Below are positions 10,699 to 21,501 of a stretch of 27,953 nt of DNA, one piece after another. How positions within the stretch are numbered: the first letter of the stretch is position 1; every line of letters starts with the position of its first letter. This DNA is from Proteromonas lacertae. Lineage: Eukaryota; Sar; Bigyra; Opalinata; Proteromonadidae. The notes beneath the pieces were generated by a model. The model saw nothing but the letters and a program-made list of their open reading frames with translations, was not told the DNA's origin and ran no database searches. Location of the stretch: positions 1 through 27,953 of the forward strand of contig NGBS01000081.1 of the NCBI GenBank assembly GCA_002245135.1, in the 5' to 3' direction. The position numbers were made by a program, and so were the translations under genes.

Positions 10699-10935
10699 TC
10701 AATCGTGTTGTAAAAGCAATGGAGTGGTTACAGTTGATGATGAATAATCTACACAATCATTCACATCCATATTCTCATTTATTACTTTTATTCTAATCAT
10801 ATATTCTCTTTTGAATTTTGCTTCTCGTAATATTCTTTTTAATCTTTGTGTTGGTCTAAGATATAACCCACAACTAAATATTTCACCAATATTATACATT
10901 AAATTACGAATATCATTTTTCAAATATTCTTTCAT
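10699..10935 (-). CDS. Small hypothetical protein (78 aa)
   Basis: An open frame from ATG to TGA of 78 codons, rich in Arg, Lys, Ile and Leu (RPTQRLKRILREAKFKREYM), ending PLLLQHD. It has normal amino-acid composition, unlike the T/C-rich shadow frames nearby. No domain is recognised, and no flanking exons with the usual GTAT..TAG borders are evident. It may be a small gene or an exon remnant. Confidence 0.35.
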   Translation of the reverse strand: MKEYLKNDIRNLMYNIGEIFSCGLYLRPTQRLKRILREAKFKREYMIRIKVINENMDVNDCVDYSSSTVTTPLLLQHD

Positions 10936-11757
10936 TTGATTTACTGTTATATATGGATTGTGACGGTGTTATTGTATTTTTGGGTATTGAAGAAAGTAAG
11001 ATATCTTGATTGTTGAATGATATTTTCTACATGTTTTGATTAATATTTTTGTTATTTTTATTGTTTATTTTTTCTTTTCCTTTCTTTAAATTAAATTGAT
11101 GTAAGAGTATATTTTAACTATAATTCTTATTTTAAGAATGATTATATTTGCAATAATGAAAAATAGAATTTTCACACCAATGAAAATGATGTATTTATAA
11201 ATAATACATCTTTCAAAACTTCTTCATCATTATTCTTTTATTATCATAATTGCTTCTTTCTATACATTGCTACTACTTCATTTATTAACTCTCATCATTC
11301 ACACATATTGTACTACAAGCTAAATCTTAAATTTAACTCTCTTACATCTTCTAAAAACATCCAATTACATCAACAAGTATAAAACACCATTTACATCATG
11401 TTTATATTACACTTCATTATCAATAACATAAACTAACACTAAAAATTACTATTCATCATTTATATCATCATATCATATGCAATATGCATAAATAAATCAG
11501 AATATAATATTATTGTCTTTATCACACCTTCTGCATATGATTTAAATCACATTTTAAGTTTTGGGTTATTCAAAATTTTGATGAAATAGGCTTGATAATG
11601 GTTTGAAAATGTATTTTGAATTAATTCATCAAAACAACATAGAAAGCATTTAAAATCAATTAAAACAAAAAAATATGAAAATATGTATAGTATGATAAAC
11701 ATTCACATAATTATTAACAAATAAAAGAATAATAGAGTAAATCAAGTAATAATTGAA
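10936..11757. other. Long intergenic stretch without assignable feature
   Basis: About 820 AT-rich bases between the 78-codon ORF and the 3' end of the pseudokinase-LRR gene. No ORF of convincing composition, RNA gene or repeat was seen on either strand. Confidence 0.6.
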
Positions 11758-14700
11758 TTATTTAACATTCCAATATTCTTTTGATAATTCTTCCTTTTCT
11801 TCTTCTTCTATCCCATCTAATTCTATTACTTCTATGAATGTAAATGTTTCTAAAAATGATTTTAATTCTGATTTTTCTATATCTTCTTTTAATGATATTG
11901 ATAATGTTTCTAAATCTTCAATTATTTCTTTGTTCTCTTTCATTAATCTTAATTCACTTTCATCTAATTCTGTTATTGATAGATCTGTCAATGGTTTATA
12001 ATCTTTTAATCTTTCTATTAACATCTTCAATCCTTTTTCACTCATTCCAATATCTATATACAATAGAATACAGAATTTTAAATACTTGAGATGTTTAATG
12101 ACGAATATCCGATGAATTTATCTAAATATTTACATATTATCTCTATCCCATCATCTCCAATTGGATTATTATATATTGAGATATATTTAACATTTTCTGG
12201 AAAAGAATCTGTTAATTCTTTTAATCCATTAGAAGTAATCTTGTTATTGGATAAATAAAGTTCTTCATAATCAATCTGTTTTATTAATGAAATGTGAGAA
12301 TCATTCACATTTAAATCTATTTCATTATAAACACAGATAATATACTGGAAAAATCATAACATTTTCCATAACCTTTTCTTTTCTTTTTAATACAATAATC
12401 CAAATAATATTCAAATTCTTCTTTTGTCATTAAGGAATATTTCATTTCTATAAATGGATAATCTTCTTTTTCTAATGATTTGGAATAAATTGCTTTTAAT
12501 CCATTTATATTGACATTATTTCCATTTAAATCTATTCTGTTACAATTAGAAAATGAATCTAAATTGTTAGACAATAGTATTACACTCTCATCATCCATTG
12601 AGATATTACTCAAATTTAATCTATTCCACTTATTGATAACATTCAAATTGTTTATTAATAGCTTAAATCCAGCATTACCAATTGGATTATCATTAAACCA
12701 ATTAAAAACTACTATAAATATACTTTGAATATTCAATTCTTTAATAATATCATTCTCTTTCATATAATTTATCATTTATTCTATTCCATCTGAATCAATA
12801 TTATTATTACTAATATTAAGTGAAATAAAATCTTCATCTCCATAATCTTCATCATCATAGTAATATTCACTAGAACCTTCTCTTCTGTATTTGTCTTGAA
12901 TAATCTTTAAACCATCAAATACATACTTCAATCCAGTTGTAGATAATCCCATTTCTATAAATATTATACAATAATAATTATACTGGAAAAATTTATATTA
13001 TTATAATCTATTAATAAATGTAAATGTGGAGATAATATCTTCATTCCTTCATCTCCTATCTCATTTCCATATAATTTGAGATATTTAAGATTCGGTAATG
13101 ATGATAGATTGTTTATCAGTATTTCTATACTTTTATGTGTTAATTTATTATCTAAATATTATGAAAATATCAAATTGTACAACTCAAATCTAATCCATTT
13201 ATTTCTTTCAATTCATTTGATCTTAATGAAATGAATCTTTTGAAAATATCATCATCTATTTCTGAATTAATCAGATCTAATTCATTGTATTGGTTTATAT
13301 ATTTGACTAATTCAGGAATGTCCTTATCAATCAGTAATTCTTTACAAACATCACAATATATATTTGGAAATATGGAAAATAAGGCTTTTAATCCTTGAGA
13401 ATGAATGCTTCTGTTGTGTCTAATATATATTTTCTTAAGATGTGGATATTTATATAACTCTGATGATAATAATATCATACATTCATCATTTAAATTCATT
13501 CCTTCAAGATTCAATTCATTATTTTCGTTGATTAATAAATACAAATATGGAAGTAACAATTTAAATCCTTTCACACCAATTGGATTATCTATTTCATAGA
13601 ATAACAATATCATTATAAATACATAGAAGATTTACATATTTCAATTTCATCAATGGAATTGATTTAACAAATAATTCAATAAAATGCAAAGTAAAATTAC
13701 ACCATGATAAATCTAATGTTTGTAGATTTGATAATCCAGTCAAATTAGATACAAACAATGACTGACGAATAATTGGTATGTGAATAAAATCTAAATAAAT
13801 CATAATTATTAAAATCATACAAAATATTAAAGTTGGATTGATTATTCTCAATATTCTAAATAAATAACTCATTCCTTCTTCACAGAAACATATACAACTA
13901 GAATATATTTTCATCATTTCTTCATCTAAATAACTACTTTCTATTTTAAATATCATCTCATCTAAATTACATTCTTCACATCTTTTACATTTGTGGTGTA
14001 TTTGAAATTTTAATTTATCATGAATTGATTTATCTTCTTTAAATAATTTCATCATCAATAACATTGACAATAATCTCTCGTTTGGTTGACTATTGTAGGA
14101 TTCTATCAAATTATCTCTAATCACTTCTCTTTTTTCACTTTCAATATAATATTTTGATGGATAAACTATTGGAAGTCTAACAATTGTATTATCATTATTG
14201 AATAATAACTCTTTTCTTTCTTCACATATCATTACATTATTATCTTTATCTCTCAATATTTCACTCATCTTTATCATTTCTTTCATTTCTTTCTTCAACT
14301 CTTTCAAACTCATTCTATCTTCATTCTTCACTTTCAACATTCTACATATCATCTCTTTCATCACATCATCACATTCTACATCTATATTGTATTTACATCT
14401 CACAATATTCTCTCTTGTTTTAAACATATTATCATCTTCATTAAATGGTAATTTCTTACAAATCATTTCATATAAAATACAACCAATTGACCAAATTACA
14501 CTTCTCTCATTCATTTCTAATCCATTCAACTCTTCTGGGCTCTTAAAATTCATATCATATATTCTCATATCTTCTTCTTTTCTCAATTCATTCAACAATA
14601 AATCACATAGCTTTAAAACACCATTCTCTTCATATATCACATTACTACTCTTCAAATTACCAACTACAATCTCATATTCACTAAATACCATTACATCATC

Positions 14701-15093
14701 ACATATTGAACATATTATAACACATATTTCATGATTTGAAAAGGATTTATGTTGAATTATCTCTTTCAAGTCTCTATTGTAATATTCTCTGCAATATATC
14801 ATATATTCACCATAATCATTCATATCATACATTCTACATCGGCAAATGAAGGAGGAACAATAATCTGACATAAAGGAGTTATTCTCTAACAATTTTAATA
14901 TTCGCTTCTCTTTCATTCCACATACATTAAACACTTTCAACTTTTGAATGTCATTTTCATATTCTACAACTAAATCTAACTCATTACCACTCCTATCTAT
15001 TCTCTCTTTCTCCTAATAAAAATAAATTAATTCAAATACTTTCATATCATGTGCTAATTTAGCATATAACACTTTATCTATCAAATACAACAT
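11758..15093 (-). CDS. Pseudokinase - leucine-rich-repeat protein (nine exons; one in-frame stop and one damaged splice acceptor)
   Basis: A predicted scaffold or sensor with a degenerate protein kinase domain and a long LRR tail; function unknown. Inferred introns: 15013-15039 (27 nt), 13791-13820 (30), 13589-13622 (34), 13152-13180 (29), 12955-12983 (29), 12691-12723 (33, damaged), 12317-12345 (29) and 12054-12085 (32). Exons sum to 1031 codons. The kinase-like part (about residues 45-290) lacks a glycine loop. The HRDLKPEN region is VGNLKSSNV, DFG is replaced by DLL, but PEEL and SVIWSIGCILYEM are kept, so it should be inactive. LRR units carry motifs such as YNPIGVKGF, YNKLTHKSIEIL and NPIGDDGIEII. 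Exons 3-8 (168, 408, 168, 231, 345, 231 nt) all begin and end in phase 1. A TAA lies in frame at 12776-12778, and intron 6 ends AATG where AATAG is expected, so the full tail may not be made. Confidence 0.72.
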
Positions 15094-15279
15094 TTCAAAA
15101 TATTAAGTCGTTTCATTTATGGAATTTTTTTATTTACATACACGGAAATCATTCTAACATATTAATCTTATGTTTAAACACTTAAAAATAACATCATTAT
15201 TTATGTAATTTATGTAATACATGTAATTTTAACTAATTTCTCTAAAATATCATTAATATTACATAAAATAAAAATTAAA

Positions 15280-15438
15280 TTACTTATTATCAACATCAGA
15301 ATCAGAAAAAAAAACATTAACTTTACCACCACCTCCATTCACAGCACCAGCACTTGGAGTAATCAATATCTGAGGAGGAGGACTAACTGCATCACCAACT
15401 GTATTTGTAGAACCAGGCAAAGGTATCACAATATTCAT
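15280..15438 (-). CDS. Small ORF of 52 codons, possible gene fragment
   Basis: MNIVIPLPGSTN.. to FFSDSDVDNK with a TAA stop; it contains a PPP and a GGGG run. A second frame just upstream on the same strand (ESEELVKITVGDK) is also protein-like, so this could be the last piece of a longer, partly decayed coding region. No family recognised. It lies between the starts of the pseudokinase-LRR gene and of coiled-coil copy 2. Confidence 0.22.
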   Translation of the reverse strand: MNIVIPLPGSTNTVGDAVSPPPQILITPSAGAVNGGGGKVNVFFSDSDVDNK

Positions 15439-16172
15439 GTTTATCACCAACTGTTATCTTTACTAATTCTTCACTTTCCAAATACCTAAACTATAACAAC
15501 TCTTTATAATTATTAATTCTCTTAACATCGAGATTAAACTTCATGCCAATTTACACCTACTTCTTCTAATCATTATGCATCATTTTAGTAACAAATCAAT
15601 CAAACATACAATAAGTCAACTTCAATTTAGTGATAATAGTTTATGAGAATGATGCAAATAAAACCAAAATGTTGTAAATGTTTTCCAAAATGTTGTGACT
15701 GGTTTTTGAATTTCTCATTTCCAATATATTCAACATAATTAACAATTGAAAATATTAGTCCTTTCTTCACAAAATCTATATTCTTCATCTTCATCTCAAT
15801 ATTCTTTCTCTATTATATATGAATTGAATGTTAGTGACTGTGAAACATTTATTCTATTTTTATATAAATATTATTATACACTATTTTCACAATTTTCGAT
15901 ATTTATTCAAGAACTCATGCATAATTAACATAAAATAATATTCATAATTTAAATTATTACATATTATCTTCACAACTACCATTAATACCTCTTCTTCTAT
16001 TTTTCGTAAATGTAGATTACATTCATATTTTTATATTCGATACATATACAATATGCTTTATTTCTGTTCATTGTTTTAATAATATTATAATTGTATCATT
16101 ATTAAAGGAATATAATCAATTTTATCAAAATACTTTTGCAAACTTTTCATCAAGCATTTTTGAAAATTCAAA
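15439..16172. other. Intergenic region upstream of coiled-coil copy 2
   Basis: About 730 bases without a credible gene. From 15742 onward it is the upstream flank shared with copy 1 (including a shortened copy of the dispersed element, 15742-15812). Before 15742 the two copies differ completely. The frame at 15746-15928 is a shadow in this repeat and is not preserved in copy 1. Confidence 0.55.
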
Positions 16173-18278
16173 ATGAAACAAAGACATTCAAACACTAATT
16201 CATTAAAACAATGTATAATCCTATGTATTCATATAATGGTCATAGATAATATTGAAATATCATACTCAGAGAAACCTAAAACAAAGAAAATCAAAAACAA
16301 GACTACTTTAAAGAAATATGAGAGTAGATATAAAAATGAAACTCCTGATAGAGATATATTTTTGAATATTCCATATTCCTCAGATTCTTCTTCCTCCATT
16401 TCTTCCTCAAACCATTTGAAAAAGTTAAAATCAACTCATACATATGACAATTGTTCATTCTGTAAAAATCAAAATAAAATATCCTCCAAAGTGTGTGGTT
16501 ATGAAATCTCTTCAATAAATCCAGTTATAAACTCAAATGATAATGTGTATAGTTTATATTCATGTGATGCCGATAGTGAAAACAATGAAAGTGTAGAAAT
16601 CGTGAATCATTTAGAGAATAGACTAAAAGAACTACATTCAATTCTATTCACAGATAGTGAAAGTGATAATAATAATAAAACAAAAGAAGAGAATAATAAA
16701 AGCAATAGATTAATTCCCAAAACAAAGATAAATGAAAGTGAATCAAATTCAATAATAAACACACCAAATGTTAATATAAATAATAATAATGAAGAAATAA
16801 AAGAAGTTAAAGGAGAAGAGAGTAATAATAAAGAATCATTATCATCATTTGATTATCCAATATCTTCATTTCTCACAACAAATTCAATAGAATCAATAAA
16901 ACAATATTTATTATCAATGAAGAACAAAGAAAGTGAAAAGAAGAATATATTAAACAATTTAAAGATAATATTATTAGATTTATTAGAGAATATAGAAAAG
17001 ATATTAAATCCAGAAATAAATGAGAATGAATCAAAAAATGAAAATGAGATGAAAATAGAAAATGAAGAAAAAGATATGAATGAAATGTCAAAAGAAGAAT
17101 TAATAGTGAAAATGAATGAATTGAATGAAATAATAAAAGATAATAATAAAAGAATAAAAGAATTAGAAAGTAGTGTACAAAGTAGTGAATCATTAGAATA
17201 TGAGATGATAAAAAGAAGAGAAGAAAATGAGATAAAAGTGAAAGAAATAAAGAATGATTTAGAATATGAATATTATAACAAAAGAAAAGATTTAGAGAAA
17301 GAATATGAAATGAAATTTGAAGAAATGAAGAAAGAGAATGATAAATTGAAAGAAATAATGAAAAAGAATGAAGATAAACTGAATAAAGAAGAGAATGAAC
17401 ATAATAAAGAAATAGAAAAAGAGAAAGAGAAAAATGAAAGAATAATAAAAGAATATGAAAAGACAATATTTGATTTAGAGAATAAATTAAAACTATTAAA
17501 TGAAAGTCATGAAAAATATATAAAAGAATTAAAAGAATATTATGAAAAAGAAATGGATTCCATGATAAAACCAGATAAATTGAATAAGATGTTAGAATAT
17601 AAATGTAATAATATTCAAGAAGAAATGTATAATAACAACAAGATAATAATCGAAAGATTAAAAAGTAGTTATGAAAAGAAATTGAAAGATTTAACGGAAT
17701 ATTACGAGAATCAAAAATTGAAAAAGAAATCAAAAAGTCAATGTTTGTTATTATCTTCATCTTTACCAGAGAATAATATAATAAAAGAAATAAAGAACAC
17801 AACATCAAAATCATTATCATCATCATTACCATCAACAACAACAACAACAATCAATTCAAACAATAAAACAAACAAATTTTCATCTTCTCATAATAGTACA
17901 AAAACATGTATAAAATGTGGTTTGAATGACTTTTTATCTCCAAATGTTTGTATATTTCATCCATTTTTAGCGAAAGGAGGAGGAAATTATGTTTATGGTA
18001 AAGAATGGGAAAAATGTAAAGATGAACATCATAATATAGAAAGTAAAGGATGTTTCAAAAGAAATTTTCATGTTTATGAAAATCCCAAAACAAGATTATC
18101 ATCTAAATTCAATAAGAATAATAATAGTGATGAAAGTAAAAATGAAATATCAAACAATGAAATAGGAAGTGAAAGTATTTCAGATAAAGAAGAAGAAGAA
18201 GAAGAAGAAGATGTGTTAAAAATAAAAACAAATAAAACACTGATGATAAATGAAGATGGAAAATTAGATATAAAATAA
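16173..18278 (+). CDS. Long coiled-coil protein with C-terminal Cys/His module (intact copy)
   Basis: A single-exon, uninterrupted 701-residue protein. The N-terminal ~240 residues are Ser/Asn/Glu-rich with one CxxC pair (DNCSFCKNQ). Residues ~240-570 form a nearly continuous Glu/Lys/Asn-rich coiled coil (for example RIKELESSVQSSES, LEKEYEMKFEEMKKEN, KLNKEENEHNKEIEKE). After a Ser/Thr-rich linker, residues ~605-665 form a compact module: KTCIKCGLNDF, SPNVCIFHPFLAKGGGNYVYG, EWEKCKDEHHN, GCFKRNFHVYE. The spacing CxxC, CxxH, C, H, C, H suggests a zinc-bound fold. The tail is acidic (a Glu run, then DVLKIKTNKT). I do not recognise a named family; a cytoskeletal or scaffold role is a guess from the coiled coil. 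The start is the first ATG (MKQRHSNTN), preserved in both copies. Confidence 0.85.
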   Translation: MKQRHSNTNSLKQCIILCIHIMVIDNIEISYSEKPKTKKIKNKTTLKKYESRYKNETPDRDIFLNIPYSSDSSSSISSSNHLKKLKSTHTYDNCSFCKNQNKISSKVCGYEISSINPVINSNDNVYSLYSCDADSENNESVEIVNHLENRLKELHSILFTDSESDNNNKTKEENNKSNRLIPKTKINESESNSIINTPNVNINNNNEEIKEVKGEESNNKESLSSFDYPISSFLTTNSIESIKQYLLSMKNKESEKKNILNNLKIILLDLLENIEKILNPEINENESKNENEMKIENEEKDMNEMSKEELIVKMNELNEIIKDNNKRIKELESSVQSSESLEYEMIKRREENEIKVKEIKNDLEYEYYNKRKDLEKEYEMKFEEMKKENDKLKEIMKKNEDKLNKEENEHNKEIEKEKEKNERIIKEYEKTIFDLENKLKLLNESHEKYIKELKEYYEKEMDSMIKPDKLNKMLEYKCNNIQEEMYNNNKIIIERLKSSYEKKLKDLTEYYENQKLKKKSKSQCLLLSSSLPENNIIKEIKNTTSKSLSSSLPSTTTTTINSNNKTNKFSSSHNSTKTCIKCGLNDFLSPNVCIFHPFLAKGGGNYVYGKEWEKCKDEHHNIESKGCFKRNFHVYENPKTRLSSKFNKNNNSDESKNEISNNEIGSESISDKEEEEEEEDVLKIKTNKTLMINEDGKLDIK

Positions 18279-18294
18279 TAATAATAATAATAGC

Positions 18295-18295
18295 C

Positions 18296-18323
<28 letters not shown>
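18295..18323. repeat. AT dinucleotide microsatellite
   Basis: A TA repeat of roughly a dozen or more units between the tail-to-tail coiled-coil gene and kinase fragment. The matching place in copy 1 (2663-2674) has only a short tract, so the repeat grew or shrank after duplication. Confidence 0.9.
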
Positions 18324-18327
<4 letters not shown>

Positions 18328-18354
18328 AATTATATATTTTAAATATTGAATTAT

Positions 18355-18806
18355 TTAATTTCTTTCAATATTTTCTATCATGTGAAAATATACTTTCCCA
18401 TTTACATCACTAATCATCGTATAGCCTTCATGATCATTATCAAATTGATTGGCAAACACTTGTAACCATTTTCCATCTTTATTATCAACTACTGTTACAC
18501 CTAAGATTGTCTTTCCTCCATTAATCTGACCTATTTGAACTCCTCCTTCTAATACAGGTTCTTCATAAACAGCATGTAAATCATCACTTGGTAGTAAACT
18601 CTCATATTTCAATGCAATTTCTCTCTCAAATAAAACAGATTGTCCTGGAGCTTGACCCATCACCCAAGCACTTGAAGGATCAGAAACACCTGAGTTTATT
18701 GCACACATCACTGATAGTTTTAACCACCAACCATACATATTGATTATATCATCATCTACTATAATCCTTGAACCAGCTGGTAATTTACCAATTGAAGGTG
18801 TTAATA
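18355..18806 (-). pseudogene. 3' fragment of the PH-kinase-SH3b gene (captured by the duplication)
   Basis: Homologous to 2180-2630 and encodes only the two C-terminal SH3b-like repeats. The frame is open from IINMYGWWLKLS through EEPVLEGGVQIG to FHMIENIERN. It lacks the PH and kinase domains because the duplication edge falls inside the exon at 18806. Unlike copy 1 it reads through the EEPVLEGG region without a break, which shows what the undisturbed frame is. A 127-codon ORF with its own ATG (18738) exists, but no promoter is evident. Most likely a non-functional relic; a small SH3b-only protein cannot be excluded. Confidence 0.82.
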
Positions 18807-19176
18807 GAAAGTGTTATAATATAAATTTAAGCTAATCTGCTTAACTATGATAAAAAAGTAACGACTATATTTTCATATTAAAACGGAAAAAGCTTATATC
18901 TTTCGTAGAAGCAATAATTAGTTGAATATTGCCTTCTAAAGCACAAGTATGCTAGATAGTATATTTTTGTAGATAAAAGAAAGAGTAGAAAAGAGTTCTA
19001 ATGAAATTCATTTCGTTGTGCAACATCAATACGAATATAAACTATTAAAAGTTATTCAAGTCGATGGAATCAAAGAGAAAATGATTATGAGAGTTTATGA
19101 GATCAGTACAATGTTTGTTAGATTGTTGTTTATTATTACTATATCCTAATCAATTATTAAAACAAAACAATTGAAG
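18807..19176. other. Intergenic stretch between duplication edge and pseudokinase paralog
   Basis: About 370 bases with no credible ORF. The 5' part expected for the pseudokinase-LRR paralog (its first exon and kinase N-lobe) is not found here. Confidence 0.55.
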
Positions 19177-20693
19177 TGAATGTATGAAGGTAATGAGAGA
19201 ATATTACAGTAGAAACTTGAAAGAGATAATTCCTAATAAATGCTTTTCTGTGAATGAAATATGTGTTATAACAAGATTAATATGTGATGATGTAATGGTA
19301 TTTAGTGAATATGAGATTGTAGTTGGTAATTTGAAGAGTAGTAATGTGATATATGAAGAGAATGGTGTTTTAAAGTTATGTGATTTATTGTTGAATGAAT
19401 TGAGAAAAGAAGAAGATATGAGAATATATGATATAAATTTTAAGAGCCCAGAAGAGTTGAATGGATTAGAAATGAATGAGAAAAGTGTGATTTGATAAAT
19501 TGGTTGTATTTTATATGAAATGATTTGTAAGAAATTACCATTTAATGAAGATGATAATATGTTTAAAACAAGAGAGAATATTGTGAGATGTAAATACAAT
19601 TATGATGTAAAATGTGATGATGTGATGAAAGAGATGACATATAGAATGTTGAAAGTGAAGAGTGAAGATAGAATGAGTTTAAAAGAGTTGAGTAAAGAAA
19701 TGATAAAGTTGAGTGAAATATTGAGAGATAAATATAATAATGTAATGATATGTGAAGAAAGAAAAGAGTTATTATTCAATAGTGATGTTGTAATTATAAA
19801 ATTTCCAATAGTTTATCCATCAAAATATTATATTGAAAGTGAAAAAAGAGAAGTGATTAGAGATAATTTGATAGAATCCTACAATAGTCAACCAAACGAG
19901 AGATTATTGTCAATGTTATTGATGATGAAATTATTTAAAGAAGATAAATCAATTCATGGTAAATTGAAATTTCAAATTCATCACAAATGTAGATATGGAG
20001 AATGTAATTTAGATGAGATGATATTTAAAATAGAAAGTAGTTATTTAGATGAAGAAATTATTCAAGTATATTCTAGTTGTATATGTTTCTGTGAAGAAGG
20101 AAAAAGCTATTTTTTTATTGAAATAGATTCAAATCTAAATGATTCTCATATTTCATTAATAAAACAGATTGATTATAAATATCTTGATTTATCCAATAAC
20201 AAGATTATTTCTAATGGATTGAAAGAATTAATAGAATCTTTTCCAGAAAATGTTAAATATATCTCAATATATAATAATCAAATTGGAGATGATGGGATAG
20301 AGATAATCTGTAAATATTTATATATATTTGTCTATTCGTCAATAGACATCTCAAGTATTTAAAATTCTGTATTTTATTCTATTGTATATAGATATTGGAA
20401 TGAGTGAAAAAGGATTAAAAATGTTGATAGAAAAGTTGAAAACTTATAAACAGTTGAGTATAATTAATTTATCAGGAAATATATTCAATGAAAAAGAATT
20501 AAGAATGATGAGAGAAAACAAAGTAATATTCTTTGGATTAGATACACTATCAATAACAGTAAAAGAGAATATCAATAAATCAGACTTAGAATTATTTTTA
20601 GAAACATTTTGTTTAATTGATATTATAGAAATAAATGGAATTACAGATGAGGAAAAGAAAGAGATTTCCAAAAAATACTATAATATAAAATAA
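19177..20693 (+). pseudogene. Degenerate, shortened pseudokinase-LRR paralog
   Basis: Paralog, in opposite orientation, of the gene at 11758-15093. Similarity starts at about 19177 in the middle of the kinase-like domain (REYYSRNLKEII), so the N-terminus is missing. The key degenerate motifs are shared (VGNLKSSNV, CDLLLNELR, SPEELNG). Where the other copy reads SVIWSIGCIL, two point changes give consecutive TGA and TAA stops (19493-19498). Exons 3-7 of the LRR tail are absent: the sequence passes from CFCEEGKSYFF straight into SNLNDSHISL, with the junction inside what is intron 7 of the other copy. The final intron is kept (37 nt, GTAT..TAG, ending just before ATATTGGAATGAG), followed by NIGMSEKGLKML to KKYYNIK and TAA. 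Divergence from the other copy is clearly greater than between the coiled-coil copies. Confidence 0.82.
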
Positions 20694-20789
20694 TCGAATT
20701 GTTATAATTATTACTGCTATACATTTCATTTAAATAAACAACCAATTACAGATATTATCACAATAATAACAAAATTAATTAAAATTTAT

Positions 20790-21463
20790 CTATGTTTCTC
20801 CATTATTCTTAACTTCTATTTTCTTCGATGGTCTCTGTTGATGAATCGTCTGTAACAACGCTTTAAATGATTCAACTTCTGAATCAGAAGTATCATCTTC
20901 ATAATCTGCCGAATTCTCACGAGGTGGATGTGTAACAGCAGTACTACTACTATCTACAGTTGTTTTTGATGTTGTTGTAGAATTTACATTTGTAGATTGA
21001 GATAATTTACTTGAGTGATTTTTCTTATTAATTGTCGTAGAATGACTGGAAGTAGGTGTTAAAGATGAAGGAATTGATTGTGATACTGTAGAAGGTAGTG
21101 GAGGTGGAGGAGATTGTATTTTTTTAATATTTTTATTAATATTGTTATTATTATTAGATTTGAGTTTATTAGTTTCACTCTCTTTAACTTTTTCACTTTC
21201 ACTTTCAGCTATTGTGGTTGTTGTTGTTGTTGTAGCTGTTGCTGTTGTTGTAGAAGCATTCTTTACTTTCTTCTTTTTATTTCTATTTCTTCTTTTCTTT
21301 TTATTAGCAATACTACTTTCAGATTTATTTATTTCTTCCAACAATAATTCTCTCATCTTTAAACTCTTATCAAAAGCAATAGAATAAGAAATATCTAAAT
21401 TCTCTTTATATAATATTGATATTACATCAATTACATATTCAGTACTGGCTTCTATAGTGTTTG

Positions 21464-21501
<38 letters not shown>

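Larger units (their letters stand above)
15742..18806. repeat. Inverted duplication, copy 2 (partner at 2180-5216)
   Basis: Reverse-complement counterpart of 2180-5216, 3.07 kb. The left edge is at ACAATTG (15742); the right edge lies inside the captured kinase exon at GGTGTTAATA (ending 18806). It carries the intact coiled-coil gene and a 3' fragment of the PH-kinase gene. It is longer than copy 1 mainly because of an expanded AT tract at 18295-18323 and extra GAA units at 18186-18210. The arms of the inverted repeat are separated by about 10.5 kb. Confidence 0.93.

Noticed and set aside
15746-15928. 60-codon ORF in the duplicated upstream flank
   Set aside because: Not maintained in the matching part of copy 1; composition is that of AT-rich noncoding DNA.
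2180-18806. Transposon or retroelement as the cause of the inverted duplication
   Set aside because: No transposase, reverse transcriptase, terminal repeats or target-site duplications are seen at the edges, and one edge is inside a host exon.
21114-21387. Plus-strand Phe/Val/Cys-rich frames opposite the GGNBP2-like gene
   Set aside because: Shadows of the Lys/Asn/Thr-rich minus-strand coding sequence.
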